This document shows positions 1 through 9,128 of a stretch of DNA of 64,000 nt, in pieces (the stretch's first letter is position 1; the number at the start of each line of letters is the position of its first letter). The stretch is taken from NCBI GenBank assembly GCA_965261455.1, contig OZ253453.1, forward strand, positions 1,116,001 through 1,180,000, read 5' to 3'. The notes below the pieces were generated by a model. It worked only from the letters and a program-made list of their open reading frames with translations, had not been told where the DNA came from and ran no database searches. The DNA is from DAOUKH01 sp965261455. GTDB taxonomy: Bacteria > Chloroflexota > Dehalococcoidia > SHYB01. The position numbers and the translations under genes are program-made.

Positions 1-279
1 CGGGGCGCGTCGCGGATCGGCTTCGGCATGCTGCCGCGCGGCGAGGTTGCCCTCATCGTGGCCGGCATCGGCCTCTCCGAGGGCGTCATCCAACAAGACC
101 TCTTCGACATCGCGATATTCATGACCATCGTGACCACCATCGTCGCGCCCATCGCCCTCAAGCCGCTCTTTACCGGCGGCGGTTCGGGCCTGCGCAAGCC
201 CGGCCCCGGCAGCGGCGACGACGACCCTCCCGGCCAGGAAGCCACGGTACCGCCGACGCCCCAGGACACCGGCCACTAG
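1..279 (+). CDS. Cation:proton antiporter, C-terminal fragment
   Basis: This is the 3' end of a gene that starts before the window; frame 1 is open from base 1 to the TAG at 277-279. The visible 92 residues hold the last membrane part of a CPA-type Na+/H+ or K+/H+ exchanger. The GMLPRGEVALI motif is typical of the family's late transmembrane region, and a hydrophobic helix (IAIFMTIVTTIVAPIALKPL) follows. The last 40 residues are a Gly/Pro/Asp-rich cytosolic tail with no recognisable domain. The protein would exchange protons for monovalent cations across the inner membrane. Substrate and full domain layout cannot be judged from this piece. Confidence 0.8.
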   Translation, partial: RGASRIGFGMLPRGEVALIVAGIGLSEGVIQQDLFDIAIFMTIVTTIVAPIALKPLFTGGGSGLRKPGPGSGDDDPPGQEATVPPTPQDTGH

Positions 280-312
280 CGCCGTAGCACGCCATCTCTT
301 GCCTAGCGCCGG

Positions 313-1233
313 CTACTTGCCAATTGCCGGGAAGATGTCCGAGGCGAAAGCTTCAAGACGCTCGATGTACTCGTCGACGCTGCTCGTCGGCGTCGTCGCG
401 AACGTCGTGCCTGTTGCCCCGGCGCGTTCGAGCGCGTCGAGCTCCGCTAGGAGCTCGTCCTTCTCGGTGGTCAGCTTGGGGGGTTCGAGCACGGTGTGCC
501 GCACGTCTATCTTGGCCTCGAACAGCGGCATGATGACCTCGAAGGGACGGGCGCCGGCCTGATCCCGCCGCTCGTGGATATATTCCAGCTTTTCGGGAAG
601 TTGTTCGCGAGTGATCTGCCACGGCTGCCAGCCGTCGCCGTAAGCGGCGGCGCGGCGCATGGAGGGCCGCGAGTGCCCACCGATCCAGATCGGCGGATAG
701 GGCTTCTGCAGCGGCTTGGGATCAAACGCGAGGCGGTCGAATTGAAAGTGCTTGCCGTGATAGGCGGGCTCGTCGCTGGACCACAGCTCGATCATCGACT
801 CGATCATCTCGTTGCCGACCTCGCCGCGGTTGGCGTGGTCCCCGCCCGTGATGGCGAACTCGCGGCGCAGGTAGCCGACACCCAGCCCCGCGATGGCCCG
901 CCCGCCGGAGAGCCAGTCCAGGGTCGAGATCATTTTCGCCAGCTCGACCGGATGGTGATAGCCGAGCACGATCACGGTGTTGACCAGTCGGATGCGCCGC
1001 GTCGCCCCGGCGAAGACGCCCAGCGTCACCAACGGATGCGGCCAGCGCGGCCCCATGACCGGGACCATCTTTTCGAGCATGATGGCGTGCTCGGGAACGC
1101 CGAGAAAGTCGAAGCCGAGGTCGTCGGCCTTCCGCGCCACGCGCAGCATGTCGTCGGCGGTCGCCTTGGCGGCCCAGGACTCGGCGGCGTCCGGTTGTAA
1201 CGTGACGCCGGGAACAGAGACTCCGATCTGCAT
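313..1233 (-). CDS. LLM-class flavin/F420-dependent oxidoreductase
   Basis: The 306-residue protein is a luciferase-like monooxygenase-family TIM barrel. Family-typical segments include the N-terminal IGVSVPG strand, the LGFDFLGVPEH segment, the GGRAIAGLGVGYLRREF segment and the KPYPPIWIGGHS segment. Members use FMN or F420 to oxidise or reduce small organic molecules; the actual substrate is not predictable. The ATG at 1233 follows a strong GGGGGAGGG Shine-Dalgarno. It stands alone, between the convergent antiporter end and the nrdJ terminator. Such genes are abundant in actinobacteria and in Dehalococcoidia-like Chloroflexota, which fits the rest of the window. Family confidence is high and function confidence is low. 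Confidence 0.88.
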   Translation of the reverse strand: MQIGVSVPGVTLQPDAAESWAAKATADDMLRVARKADDLGFDFLGVPEHAIMLEKMVPVMGPRWPHPLVTLGVFAGATRRIRLVNTVIVLGYHHPVELAKMISTLDWLSGGRAIAGLGVGYLRREFAITGGDHANRGEVGNEMIESMIELWSSDEPAYHGKHFQFDRLAFDPKPLQKPYPPIWIGGHSRPSMRRAAAYGDGWQPWQITREQLPEKLEYIHERRDQAGARPFEVIMPLFEAKIDVRHTVLEPPKLTTEKDELLAELDALERAGATGTTFATTPTSSVDEYIERLEAFASDIFPAIGK

Positions 1234-1330
1234 GGAACCCTCCCCCGCCGTTTGGCGGCCCCGTGATTCTACTCAAAATCGGAGCGGCGCACAGACCAGT
1301 GGGTCCGCGCCTCGACTAAGGGTTAAAAGG

Positions 1331-1362
1331 CGGCGTCCTCTGGGTGAGGGCAGAGGACGCCG
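1331..1362 (-). terminator. Intrinsic terminator after nrdJ
   Basis: Two perfect 12-base arms (CGGCGTCCTCTG and its complement) enclose an 8-base loop. Read on the minus strand the hairpin is followed by CCTTTTAACCC, so it suits termination of the nrdJ transcript, whose stop lies 160 bases upstream. On the plus strand no T-run follows. The rest of 1234-1524 shows no convincing gene. Confidence 0.7.
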
Positions 1363-1524
1363 GTGGGACACCCGTCCTGGAGGAGAACGGGCTCATGCAA
1401 AGCGCCCTGGAGGCGGTGGGCGCAGGCTGCCTTCGACCCCTGGCTAGGGCAGGGCCGGAGGTGTTAATTCATCGTTCGATTCTCGCTCCCTCGCCACGCC
1501 GGTCCCGCGCGGCCTCCTTGCCAT

Positions 1525-4059
1525 CTATCCGCATTTGTTGAAGCCGCAGGCGTGACACATGAGGCAGCCCTCTTGGTAGGTCAGCGCGCCGGAGCAGTCG
1601 GGGCACGTGACCGCCGACTCCGTTTCCTTCCACGGCGTGAGCTTCTCGTCCTGGGCGGCCTCGGCCTTTTCGGGGTTGAATAGACCGAGCTGCGCGCCCT
1701 GCATCGTCGGCTCGTTCCACATTTCGGCCGCGCCGTTCTCGCCAGGCAGGTACTTAGCCAGCACCAGCGCTACGGCGTCGGGCGGCGACGCGACCAGCAC
1801 CCCATCGTCCCAAATCGGGTTGCTGGTGATGCCCTTGAGGTGGTGAATGATCGATTCAAGATCGACGCCGGCGCGCAGCGAGAGCGAGATGAGCCGTGAG
1901 ATCGCCTCCAGGTGAGCCGCGTCCGTCGTTCCGGCCTTGCCCAACTGCGAGAAGACCTCGAACGGCTTGCCCGTCGCGTCGACGTTCACCGTGACGTACA
2001 TTGTGCCGTTGCCAGTGCGCACCTTGTGGGTCATGCCCACCATTGCGCGCGGACGCTCGCGGGGGCGGCGCGGAACAGGGCCGGCGGCGATCTTCTCAGC
2101 CTCTTGCAGCACGCCCGGCGAGCCCGGCGACACGTCCGTCGTCTCGCCGCTGCGCGCCTTCTCCGTCTGGCCCGTGCTGAGCACTTGCATGCTCTTCGAG
2201 CCATCGCGGTAGATGGTCACGCCCTTGCAGCCAAGGTCGTAGGCGAGGTCATAGACCATGCGTACGTCATCGACCTTGGCGTCGTGGCTAAAGTTCACCG
2301 TCTTGGAGACGGCGTTGTCCGTATAGCGCTGGAAGGCGGCCTGCATCCTGACGTGCCACTCCGGCGAGATGTCGTGCGAGGTGACAAAGACCCGCTGCAC
2401 CCACTCGGGAACGCCGGGCATGCCGTGCACCGTACCGCGCGCCGCGAGCTCTTCCATGAGTTCGCTGCTGTAGAAGCCTTCGCGCCGGGCCACCGCCTCG
2501 AAGTAGGGATTGACCTCGACAAGCCGCGTACCGTCCATGACGGTGCGCACGTAGCTGAGCGCGAACAGGGGCTCGCAGCCGCTGGAGCAGCCGGCGATGA
2601 TGCTGATGGTGCCGGTAGGCGCGATGGTGGTGCGCGTCGAGTTGCGGAAGCGGGGACCGTCGTTCTGGTCGTAGACGCTGCCATGCCATGCGGGAAAGAC
2701 GCCCCGCTCCTCCGCCAGCGCCATGGAGGCCTCGTCGGCCTTCCTCTGGATGAAGCCCATCACCTTCTCGGCGGTCTCGACTGCCTGTTGCGAGTCGTAG
2801 GGAACGCCGAGCACGAGCAGCATGTCGGCCCAGCCCATGACGCCGAGGCCGATCTTGCGGGTCCGCTTGGTAACTTCCTCGATCTTGGACACGGGATAGC
2901 GGTTCATCGTCACCACGTTGTCGAGGAACCGCACCGAGGTGTAGACGGTGCGCTCGAGGCGCTCCCAATCCACCTCGACCGCATCCGCCGCACCGCCGTC
3001 CTTGACCATCTTGGCCAGGTTGATCGAGCCTAGGTTGCACGACTCATAGGCCATCAGGGGCTGCTCGCCGCAGGGGTTCGTCGCCTCGATCAGGCCCTCG
3101 TGCGGCGTGGGGTGGTCGGCGTTGATGCGGTCGATGAAGACGATGCCCGGATCGCCCGTCTTCCACGCGCTGTTGACGAGCTGCTCGAAGACCTCGCCGG
3201 CGTTCAGCGTGCCCGTCACGCGTCCCGTGCGCGGATTGATCAGCTCGTACTCTTCACCCAAACGCGCCTTCTCGATGAAACGCTCGGTGAGGGCGACGGA
3301 GATATTGAAGTTCTGCAGCGACTTGTCGTCATCCTTGACGTGGATAAACTTCAGGATGTCGGGGTGCTCGATGTTCAGGATGCCCATGTTGGCGCCCCGA
3401 CGTGTGCCGCCCTGCTTCACGACGTCGGTCGCGGTGTCGAAGATCTTGATGAACGACACCGGGCCCGAGGCCACGCCGCCCGTCGAGCCGACGACGTCCC
3501 TTTCAGGGCGAAGCTGGGAGAAGCCGAATCCGGTGCCGCCGCCGCTCTTGTGGATGAGGGCAGTGTGCGTCGCCGACTCGAAGATGCCCTCCATGTTGTC
3601 GGGAACAGGCAGGACGAAGCAGGCGGAGAGCTGCTGCAGCTCGCGGCCCGCGTTCATCAACGTGGGCGAGTTGGGGAGGAACTCCAGGCTCGCCAGCATC
3701 TGGTAGAACTCCTCGGCGATGGGCTCGATGTCGTGGCCCGGCTCCTCGACGCGATCTCCCTCGGCGAGGTTCCCCGCCACGCGGCGGAACATCTCGTCGG
3801 GCGTCTCGACAATCTCGCCTTCGCGGTTCTTCGCCAGATAGCGCCGCCGAAGCACCTCAAGTGCGTTGGCGGTGATCTCAAGGCCGGGGACCTGGGACTC
3901 GACCTCGACAAGGGGAGCGTGGAACGCCTCCCCCCTTAATACGGGGTGGTCCTGCAGCACATCTTCAAGGGCGTAGCCGTTCAGGCCGTCGCCGTTCAGA
4001 GCCGACGTCGCGGCGCGCAGTACCTCTTCCATATGGTCACCGGCTGGACTAGAAGGCAT
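1525..4059 (-). CDS. nrdJ: Adenosylcobalamin-dependent ribonucleotide reductase, class II
   Basis: This 844-residue enzyme reduces ribonucleotides to deoxyribonucleotides using adenosylcobalamin as radical source. Visible signatures are the GGGTGFGFSQLRP segment near residue 175, the active-site NPCGEQPL and ESCNLGSINLAKM segments near residues 328-345, a TSCPD-type domain near residues 690-790, and a C-terminal Cys-rich tail (CPDC...CLMCHACGFNKCG) in the last 27 residues. That tail is the expected redox/zinc module of the class. The gene sits directly downstream of nrdR on the same strand. The enzyme needs B12, which links it to the B12 uptake and salvage operon at 13-20 kb. A terminator hairpin follows at 1331-1362. 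Confidence 0.96.
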   Translation of the reverse strand: MPSSPAGDHMEEVLRAATSALNGDGLNGYALEDVLQDHPVLRGEAFHAPLVEVESQVPGLEITANALEVLRRRYLAKNREGEIVETPDEMFRRVAGNLAEGDRVEEPGHDIEPIAEEFYQMLASLEFLPNSPTLMNAGRELQQLSACFVLPVPDNMEGIFESATHTALIHKSGGGTGFGFSQLRPERDVVGSTGGVASGPVSFIKIFDTATDVVKQGGTRRGANMGILNIEHPDILKFIHVKDDDKSLQNFNISVALTERFIEKARLGEEYELINPRTGRVTGTLNAGEVFEQLVNSAWKTGDPGIVFIDRINADHPTPHEGLIEATNPCGEQPLMAYESCNLGSINLAKMVKDGGAADAVEVDWERLERTVYTSVRFLDNVVTMNRYPVSKIEEVTKRTRKIGLGVMGWADMLLVLGVPYDSQQAVETAEKVMGFIQRKADEASMALAEERGVFPAWHGSVYDQNDGPRFRNSTRTTIAPTGTISIIAGCSSGCEPLFALSYVRTVMDGTRLVEVNPYFEAVARREGFYSSELMEELAARGTVHGMPGVPEWVQRVFVTSHDISPEWHVRMQAAFQRYTDNAVSKTVNFSHDAKVDDVRMVYDLAYDLGCKGVTIYRDGSKSMQVLSTGQTEKARSGETTDVSPGSPGVLQEAEKIAAGPVPRRPRERPRAMVGMTHKVRTGNGTMYVTVNVDATGKPFEVFSQLGKAGTTDAAHLEAISRLISLSLRAGVDLESIIHHLKGITSNPIWDDGVLVASPPDAVALVLAKYLPGENGAAEMWNEPTMQGAQLGLFNPEKAEAAQDEKLTPWKETESAVTCPDCSGALTYQEGCLMCHACGFNKCG

Positions 4060-4158
4060 CGCTCAAACCTCTTATTTTCGTTTTACGTCCATTACTCGCA
4101 AGGGGGGCTTGTCACACCTACAAGGAACCCGGGGCTTAGGAGCGGAAGGCCGGGTCGC

Positions 4159-4788
4159 TTACCCATCCTCCGCAGCCCCGGGTCCGCCGGGCGCCTCGGG
4201 GTCGGGCGCCTCCTTGGGCGGCCCCTCGTCCACCGAGGGGAGCCGCGCTCCTCGAGGCCGCCGTGGCCGGCGCCGCGCCGCGCGCGGCATCGGCTTCTCT
4301 CCCGGCAACAGGGGGAGCTGCGCTGAGGCGGCCCGGGGCTCCCGTGCCTCCATGAGCGACTCGATCTCGTCGCGGAAGTTGTCGATATCGGCAAAGTCGC
4401 GGTACACCGAGGCGAACCGGATGTAGGCCACGCGGTCGAGGCCTTTGAGCCGTTCCATGACCATCTCGCCGATCAGCGAGGACGAAATCTCCGCGCGGCC
4501 CAGATATTGCACCTCGCCCTCGACTTCGCCGGCCAGTTTGTCGATGGCGTTGACCGGCAGGGGACGCTTGCCGCTGGCCTTGCGGATACTCGAGGCCAGC
4601 TTCTCGCGGTTGAACTCCTCGCGGCGTTCGTCCCGCTTGATGACTTGCACCGCCGCCGACTGGACACGCTCGTAGGTGGTGAACCGCTTGTTGCAGCGCA
4701 GGCACTCCCGGCGCCGGCGTATGCCGCTCTCCGCGGCCCGCGAGTCGGTGACTTTGCTGTCCTCGTGGGCGCAATGGGGGCACCGCAC
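4159..4788 (-). CDS. nrdR: Transcriptional repressor NrdR
   Basis: NrdR represses ribonucleotide reductase genes in response to ATP/dATP. The N-terminal zinc ribbon is clear: CPHC at residues 3-6 and CLRC at about 29-32. An ATP-cone follows (VIKRDERREEFNREKLASSIRKA...). The start is a GTG at 4788. At 209 residues it is about 55 longer than usual; the extra C-terminal part is Pro/Arg/Ala-rich, low in complexity, and has no counterpart in typical NrdR. It lies just upstream of nrdJ (99-bp gap) and downstream of ftsZ, so it is placed to control its neighbour. Confidence 0.95.
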   Translation of the reverse strand: MRCPHCAHEDSKVTDSRAAESGIRRRRECLRCNKRFTTYERVQSAAVQVIKRDERREEFNREKLASSIRKASGKRPLPVNAIDKLAGEVEGEVQYLGRAEISSSLIGEMVMERLKGLDRVAYIRFASVYRDFADIDNFRDEIESLMEAREPRAASAQLPLLPGEKPMPRAARRRPRRPRGARLPSVDEGPPKEAPDPEAPGGPGAAEDG

Positions 4789-5103
4789 GTTGTAACACTC
4801 CGATGATCTCGCTACCTCGCCGCCGACAAGACTGCCACCTTACGATCCGACACGGCGGCTTCCCTTCAAGTGAAACAGGTTTCCGGAATGGCCACTCAGG
4901 GATGTTTCACCAGAAAGGTCGTATGACAATACTTACAGCGAGGGCATATGTCAAGTCTTTCCACTACCTGTTGTGTTTTGCCACCCTTTGCCTACTAGAG
5001 CTTGTCGACAAGCCGCGCACATTCCCGACGATTCACGCACAATTCCTCGACCTTGCCTACACACGGCGCACCCTTCACGCACACGCGCTCGGCGCCCACC
5101 GGT
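4789..5103 (-). promoter_or_regulatory. nrdR upstream region with candidate NrdR box
   Basis: This gene-free stretch between ftsZ and nrdR is AT-richer than its surroundings, as expected of a promoter region. At 4961-4976 the sequence CCACTACCTGTTGTGT matches about 12 of 16 positions of the NrdR box as I recall it (ACACWATATATWGTGT). NrdR boxes usually occur as pairs and a clear second copy was not found, so the site is weak. No other gene or RNA is apparent here. Confidence 0.3.
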
Positions 5104-5105
5104 GA

Positions 5106-5153
5106 AGAAAAACGGGCCCGCCCTGGAGGGGGTGACGTCCCAGGGCGGGCCCG
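5106..5153 (-). terminator. Intrinsic terminator after ftsZ
   Basis: The arms CGGGCCCGCCCTGG (5113-5126) and CCAGGGCGGGCCCG (5140-5153) are perfectly complementary over 14 bases around a 13-base loop. On the minus strand they are followed by TTTTTCTT. This is a strong rho-independent terminator 15 bases after the ftsZ stop, so nrdR probably has its own promoter. Confidence 0.9.
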
Positions 5154-5167
5154 AAGGAGGGGGGCGT

Positions 5168-6280
5168 CTAGAACTCGATGGGCAGCTTCGAGTGCGTCTT
5201 GATCGGCTCCGAGGCCATCGGCGACCGCTTGCGCAGGAACGGCGGGACGTCCAAGTCGGGATCGTCGGCGCCGCCGCCGCCGTTCATGAGGCGCTGAATC
5301 GTGTCCGGGCTCGCGAAGGCCGTGCTCTGCTCCGAGGGGAACCCCGTCGCGATGAGCGTAATCTTCACGTCGCTCTCCATCCGCGTGTCCGTGGACATGC
5401 CGAAGAAGATGTCGGCGGCCGGGTCCACGGCCTTACTGATGATTTCGGCGGCGGCGTGGACCTCGGCGAGGGTCAGGTCGGGGCCGCCGGTGATGTTGAA
5501 GAGCACGCCCTTGGCGCCCTCGATGGAGACATCGAGCAGTGGGTTCGAGATAGAGGCCCGGGCCGCGTCCGTCGCCCGGTTGTCGCCCTTGCCGTAGCCC
5601 ACGCCCATCATCGCCGAGCCGGCGTCGCTCATCACCGCGCGCACGTCGGCGAAGTCGAGATTGATGTCGCCCGGTACCGTGATGAGGTCCGAGATTGCTT
5701 GGATGGCACGGCGCAGCACCTCGTCGGCGAGCTTGAAGGCGTCGCCCACGGTGACTTTGCGGTCGCACACCGCAACCAACGCGTCGTTGGGAATGACGAG
5801 CAGCGTGTCGACTTTCTCGCGCAGCCGGTTGATCCCTTCCTCTGCACGGCTGCGCCGGTGCGCCCCTTCCCACTCGAACGGACGCGTCACGACGGCCACG
5901 GTGAGCGCGCCGCTGGCCCGCGCCACCTCGGCGATGACGGGCACCGCGCCGGTGCCCGTGCCGCCGCCCATCCCCGCGGTGAGGAAGACCATGTCGGTAT
6001 CGCCGATGGTCTCGATGAGATCGTCGCGGCTCTCCTCCGCGGCCTGGCGCCCCTTCTCAGGATCGCCGCCCACGCCGAGGCCACGGCTCACCTGGTCGCC
6101 AATACGAATGCGCAGGGGGGCTTCGGCGCGCATCAGCGCCTGCGCGTCCGTGTTGACGCAGACGAAGCTGACTCCGTTAACCTGCTCCTTCAGCATCCGT
6201 GCGACGGCGTTGCATCCTCCGCCGCCCACGCCGATGACTTTTACATCCGCCATCCCTTTGAATTCGCTCTGTCCGCCCAT
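5168..6280 (-). CDS. ftsZ: Cell division protein FtsZ
   Basis: FtsZ is the tubulin-like GTPase that forms the division ring. The 370-residue protein has the N-terminal GVGGGGCNAV nucleotide-binding loop, the tubulin signature GGGTGTG near residue 105, the synergy-loop region (NLDFADVRAVM) and a short variable tail ending KTHSKLPIEF. The tail holds a DPDLDVPPFLRKR segment that resembles the usual C-terminal peptide for FtsA binding. The ATG at 6280 follows a GGAGGGAGAGG ribosome site. The order ftsA-ftsZ is normal. What is unusual is that no cell-wall genes accompany them. Confidence 0.97.
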   Translation of the reverse strand: MGGQSEFKGMADVKVIGVGGGGCNAVARMLKEQVNGVSFVCVNTDAQALMRAEAPLRIRIGDQVSRGLGVGGDPEKGRQAAEESRDDLIETIGDTDMVFLTAGMGGGTGTGAVPVIAEVARASGALTVAVVTRPFEWEGAHRRSRAEEGINRLREKVDTLLVIPNDALVAVCDRKVTVGDAFKLADEVLRRAIQAISDLITVPGDINLDFADVRAVMSDAGSAMMGVGYGKGDNRATDAARASISNPLLDVSIEGAKGVLFNITGGPDLTLAEVHAAAEIISKAVDPAADIFFGMSTDTRMESDVKITLIATGFPSEQSTAFASPDTIQRLMNGGGGADDPDLDVPPFLRKRSPMASEPIKTHSKLPIEF

Positions 6281-6415
6281 AGGTGCCTCTCCCTCCGTGT
6301 TACTACCACCGGTCTCGAATCCGGCGATTCCGTTAGCTGTGTGTCCGCTTCCAGTAGTCGATTGATGCTCTCGTTATGACTGCCGCTTTCTCCATTCCGT
6401 CACGCCCCGAGCCGG

Positions 6416-7681
6416 TCAGGCCCGGAGCCCTTCGAGTTGTCCGAAGAGGCGGAAGCCTCTCGGCCGGTCGGCTTGCCGCCGACACAAGGGACCAAAGACC
6501 GGGTCGCGGTAGAGCCGCAGCAGGCCCAGCAGGGACGCGTGCGCCGGACCTCGCAGATCGCTCACCGCACCGCCCTCGCGGTACAAGACGCCGCCGCCCG
6601 CCGCCTCGCCCACCCGGGCGGGGACGCCGAGCACTTCGTGCGCCAAGTCAGCGATGCTGGGAAGCGCGGCGACTCCACCAGTGAGCACCAGGCCCGCGGG
6701 GCGTTTCCGGCGCCGCGCGCCCACCGCCGCCGCCCAGCCAAGCTGCAACAGCTCCGTCACACGGAGCCGTATGACTTCCAGTAGATAGCTCCGGCGGAAA
6801 CGGCGGTAGCCGCTCACGCCATAGCAGGGAATCGTGACCTCTTCCTTCAAGGCCGCGCCTTCCAAGGACGCCGCGCCGTGATCGTGGAGGACGCCCTCGC
6901 CCACCGAGAACGAGGTATTAAGCGCCATCGCGATGTCGTTCGAGAGATGATCGCCGCCGACGGGCGCCGACCCGGTATGCAGCAGCGCGTTGTTGAAGTA
7001 GGCTGCCGCATCTGTCGTGCCGGCCCCGATGTCCATGTGAACGACGCCGGCCTCGGCCTCCGGCCGTTGGACCGCGGCGCGCCCCGCCGCAACCACGCTC
7101 GACAAGACCTCGTCGATCTCGACGCCGGCCATGCGGGCGGCCTGCCGGAGACGTTCGACGGCCTCCTCGCCGGCGGTGACGACGCGCGTTTCGGCTTGGA
7201 CCAGCGCGCCCCGCATGCCCACCGGGCTGCGACGGCAGAGGTAGCCGTCGACTCGGATTCCTCCCGGGGCGCTATGCAGCACGACGTCATCGCAGGCCGC
7301 GGCCTGCGTCTGCGCCGCCGCGCGGGCCTTCACCACGTCACGTTCGGTAATCACACTGTCGCCGCGGTTCACCGCGGCCTCGCCGACGGCGTTGAACGAC
7401 CGGACGTGCACGCCGGAGATGCCCGCGACGACCCGAGCGCCACGGACGACCGCTTCCAAGCCGGCGGACTCCAAGGCCGCACGGATCGCGTAGCTGGCCT
7501 CGTCCACGTCCTCGACGATCCCGCGTCTTATTCCCATCGCTTTGGTCTGACCGAACGAGAAGATCTCGGCCCCGCCGTCGGCGCCGATTTCCGCGCCGAC
7601 TACGCGGACCATCGCACTGCCCACGTCGACGGCAACGACCATCTCGGTGCCGTCGCGACTTTCCGATCGGCCCCTAGCCAC
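6416..7681 (-). CDS. ftsA: Cell division protein FtsA
   Basis: FtsA is the actin-like ATPase that anchors FtsZ to the membrane. The protein (about 421 residues) starts with the VVAVDVGSAMVRVV phosphate-1 motif. A SHS2-type 1C region follows (MGIRRGIVEDVDEASYAIRAAL...), then the phosphate-2 motif HMDIGAGTTDAAAY near residue 195 and an adenosine motif (GLVLTGGVAALPSI). I favour the GTG at 7681, which overlaps the rsmH stop and has GGGAG five bases upstream; the ATG at 7642 is the alternative. The C-terminal end (LFGQLEGLRA) could act as a short membrane-targeting helix, but this is not certain. The sequence is fairly divergent from model FtsA. Confidence 0.88.
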   Translation of the reverse strand: MARGRSESRDGTEMVVAVDVGSAMVRVVGAEIGADGGAEIFSFGQTKAMGIRRGIVEDVDEASYAIRAALESAGLEAVVRGARVVAGISGVHVRSFNAVGEAAVNRGDSVITERDVVKARAAAQTQAAACDDVVLHSAPGGIRVDGYLCRRSPVGMRGALVQAETRVVTAGEEAVERLRQAARMAGVEIDEVLSSVVAAGRAAVQRPEAEAGVVHMDIGAGTTDAAAYFNNALLHTGSAPVGGDHLSNDIAMALNTSFSVGEGVLHDHGAASLEGAALKEEVTIPCYGVSGYRRFRRSYLLEVIRLRVTELLQLGWAAAVGARRRKRPAGLVLTGGVAALPSIADLAHEVLGVPARVGEAAGGGVLYREGGAVSDLRGPAHASLLGLLRLYRDPVFGPLCRRQADRPRGFRLFGQLEGLRA

Positions 7682-8630
7682 AGCGGCTCCCTTGCACGGC
7701 AAGCTTCCGGGCGATGCGCAGCTTGGCGCTGCGGCTGCGCGGATTGCGCGCCGTCTCGGCGGCGCTGGTGACGACGGCGCGCCGCGTCACCACCGCCAAG
7801 GAGGGTGTGAGAGGATGCCCGCCGCCGGGCGCTCTAGGTACGTGCGCAAAGTCGGCGGACCGGTCGCGGAAGAAGTTCTTCACGATCCGGTCTTCCAAGG
7901 AGTGATAGCTGATGACGGCGACCCGACCCTCCGGCTTGAGTACGTCGACCGTGCCCTCTAGGGCCTGCTCGATGCCCGTGAGCTCGTCGTTGACGCAGAT
8001 GCGCAGCGCCTGGAAGGTCCGCGTGGCCGGATGGATGCGATGCCGGCCCGGCGGATAGGCACCCGCGACGATACGCGCCAACTCGGTCGTCGTTTCGATG
8101 GGGCGGCGGGCGGCGATACGGCGGGCAATGAGCCGGCTCTTGCGTTCCTCTCCGTACCGTCGGAGCACGCCGGCGAGCTCATCGACGGGGTAGGTGTTCA
8201 CCACATCCCGGCCAGAGACCGGCCCCGCTTTCGAGAAGCGCATATCCAGGGGGCCTTCCTTTAAGAAGCTGAAGCCCCGCTCCGCGGCCTCAAGCTGCAT
8301 CGAGGAAAGACCAAGATCGAAATAGACGCCGTCGGCGTCGAGAAAGTCGTGATTGGCGCAGAGCCCGCGGAGATCGCGAAAGTTGCCTTGCGTCAAGGTC
8401 AGGGCGCGGCCGTAAGCCCGGAGGCGTTCACCGGCGAGTGCGAGGGCGTCCTCGTCCGCGTCGATGCCGAGCAACCGCCCGTCGGGGCCGCTGGCCTCGA
8501 GCACTGCCGCGGCGTGCCCGCCCGCGCCGAGCGTGCAGTCCACGTACCGGCCCCCGGGGCGAACATCGAGCCCCGCGACAAGCTCGGCGGCGAGCACTGG
8601 CTCATGTCCAGTCTCGTCAAGACTCGCCAT
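7674..8630 (-). CDS. rsmH: 16S rRNA m4C1402 methyltransferase RsmH
   Basis: RsmH (MraW) methylates N4 of C1402 in 16S rRNA. The start MASLDETGHEPVLAAEL at 8630 matches the family's usual opening (H.PVL..E). The SAM-binding motif VDCTLGAGGHAAAVL is near residue 30, GIDADEDAL follows, and the C-terminal RVAVISYHSLEDRIVKNFF motif is diagnostic. With this start it has 318 residues. The frame is open upstream to 8738, but that would run 122 bases into mraZ. The gene overlaps mraZ by 14 bases and abuts ftsA, so the dcw genes are translationally coupled. Confidence 0.95.
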   Translation of the reverse strand: MASLDETGHEPVLAAELVAGLDVRPGGRYVDCTLGAGGHAAAVLEASGPDGRLLGIDADEDALALAGERLRAYGRALTLTQGNFRDLRGLCANHDFLDADGVYFDLGLSSMQLEAAERGFSFLKEGPLDMRFSKAGPVSGRDVVNTYPVDELAGVLRRYGEERKSRLIARRIAARRPIETTTELARIVAGAYPPGRHRIHPATRTFQALRICVNDELTGIEQALEGTVDVLKPEGRVAVISYHSLEDRIVKNFFRDRSADFAHVPRAPGGGHPLTPSLAVVTRRAVVTSAAETARNPRSRSAKLRIARKLAVQGSRCG

Positions 8631-9057
8631 GGCCACGCTCCAGCTTCTCCGCGATGTCCGATAGGTTCTCCTGCTCGGCGAGTTGCTCGTTCCAACCCTC
8701 GACCGACCAGATCTCGAAGTAGGAGTTCTGCCCCGCAATCACCACGGGCTGGTTGACGTCGATCCCGGCGAAGCTTCGTAGATTCGCGGGTACGACCACT
8801 CGCCCCTGCCGGTCCGGCGCCGCCTCGAACGCTCCCGAAAAGGTCAGCCGCTGCAGCCTCCGCGCGTTCGGATCGTACCGGGAGAACCTCGAAACGCTGC
8901 CAGCCACCTCTTGCCACTCGGTCGGCGGGTAGACCTCGACGCAGCCGTCGGCGCCGCGGGCCAAGACCATGCCGTTCTGGACCGCGGCGCGGAACTTCTG
9001 AGGCGCCACGATGCGCCCCTGTGCGTCCATTCGGCCCTCGAACGTTCCTAAGAGCAA
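8617..9057 (-). CDS. mraZ: MraZ, transcriptional regulator of the division cluster
   Basis: MraZ is an AbrB-like DNA-binding protein that represses its own dcw operon. Two SpoVT/AbrB-like repeats are visible: LLGTFEGRMDAQGRIVAPQKFR and LTFSGAFEAAPDRQGRVVVPANLR (each quoted with its D..GR core). I place the start at the TTG at 9057: it gives M-L-L-G-T-F-E, which aligns with the usual family start, and GGAGGGG lies eight bases upstream. An ATG at 9078 would add seven unusual residues. It is the first gene of the minus-strand series and has a near-consensus promoter at 9129-9158. Confidence 0.92.
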   Translation of the reverse strand: MLLGTFEGRMDAQGRIVAPQKFRAAVQNGMVLARGADGCVEVYPPTEWQEVAGSVSRFSRYDPNARRLQRLTFSGAFEAAPDRQGRVVVPANLRSFAGIDVNQPVVIAGQNSYFEIWSVEGWNEQLAEQENLSDIAEKLERGHGES

Positions 9058-9128
9058 GCGGCCAACCCCTCCGCCCATGGCGGACCAGCTTCACCATTAA
9101 GGCCCTATTTCTAACCAATTAGCGCCAG

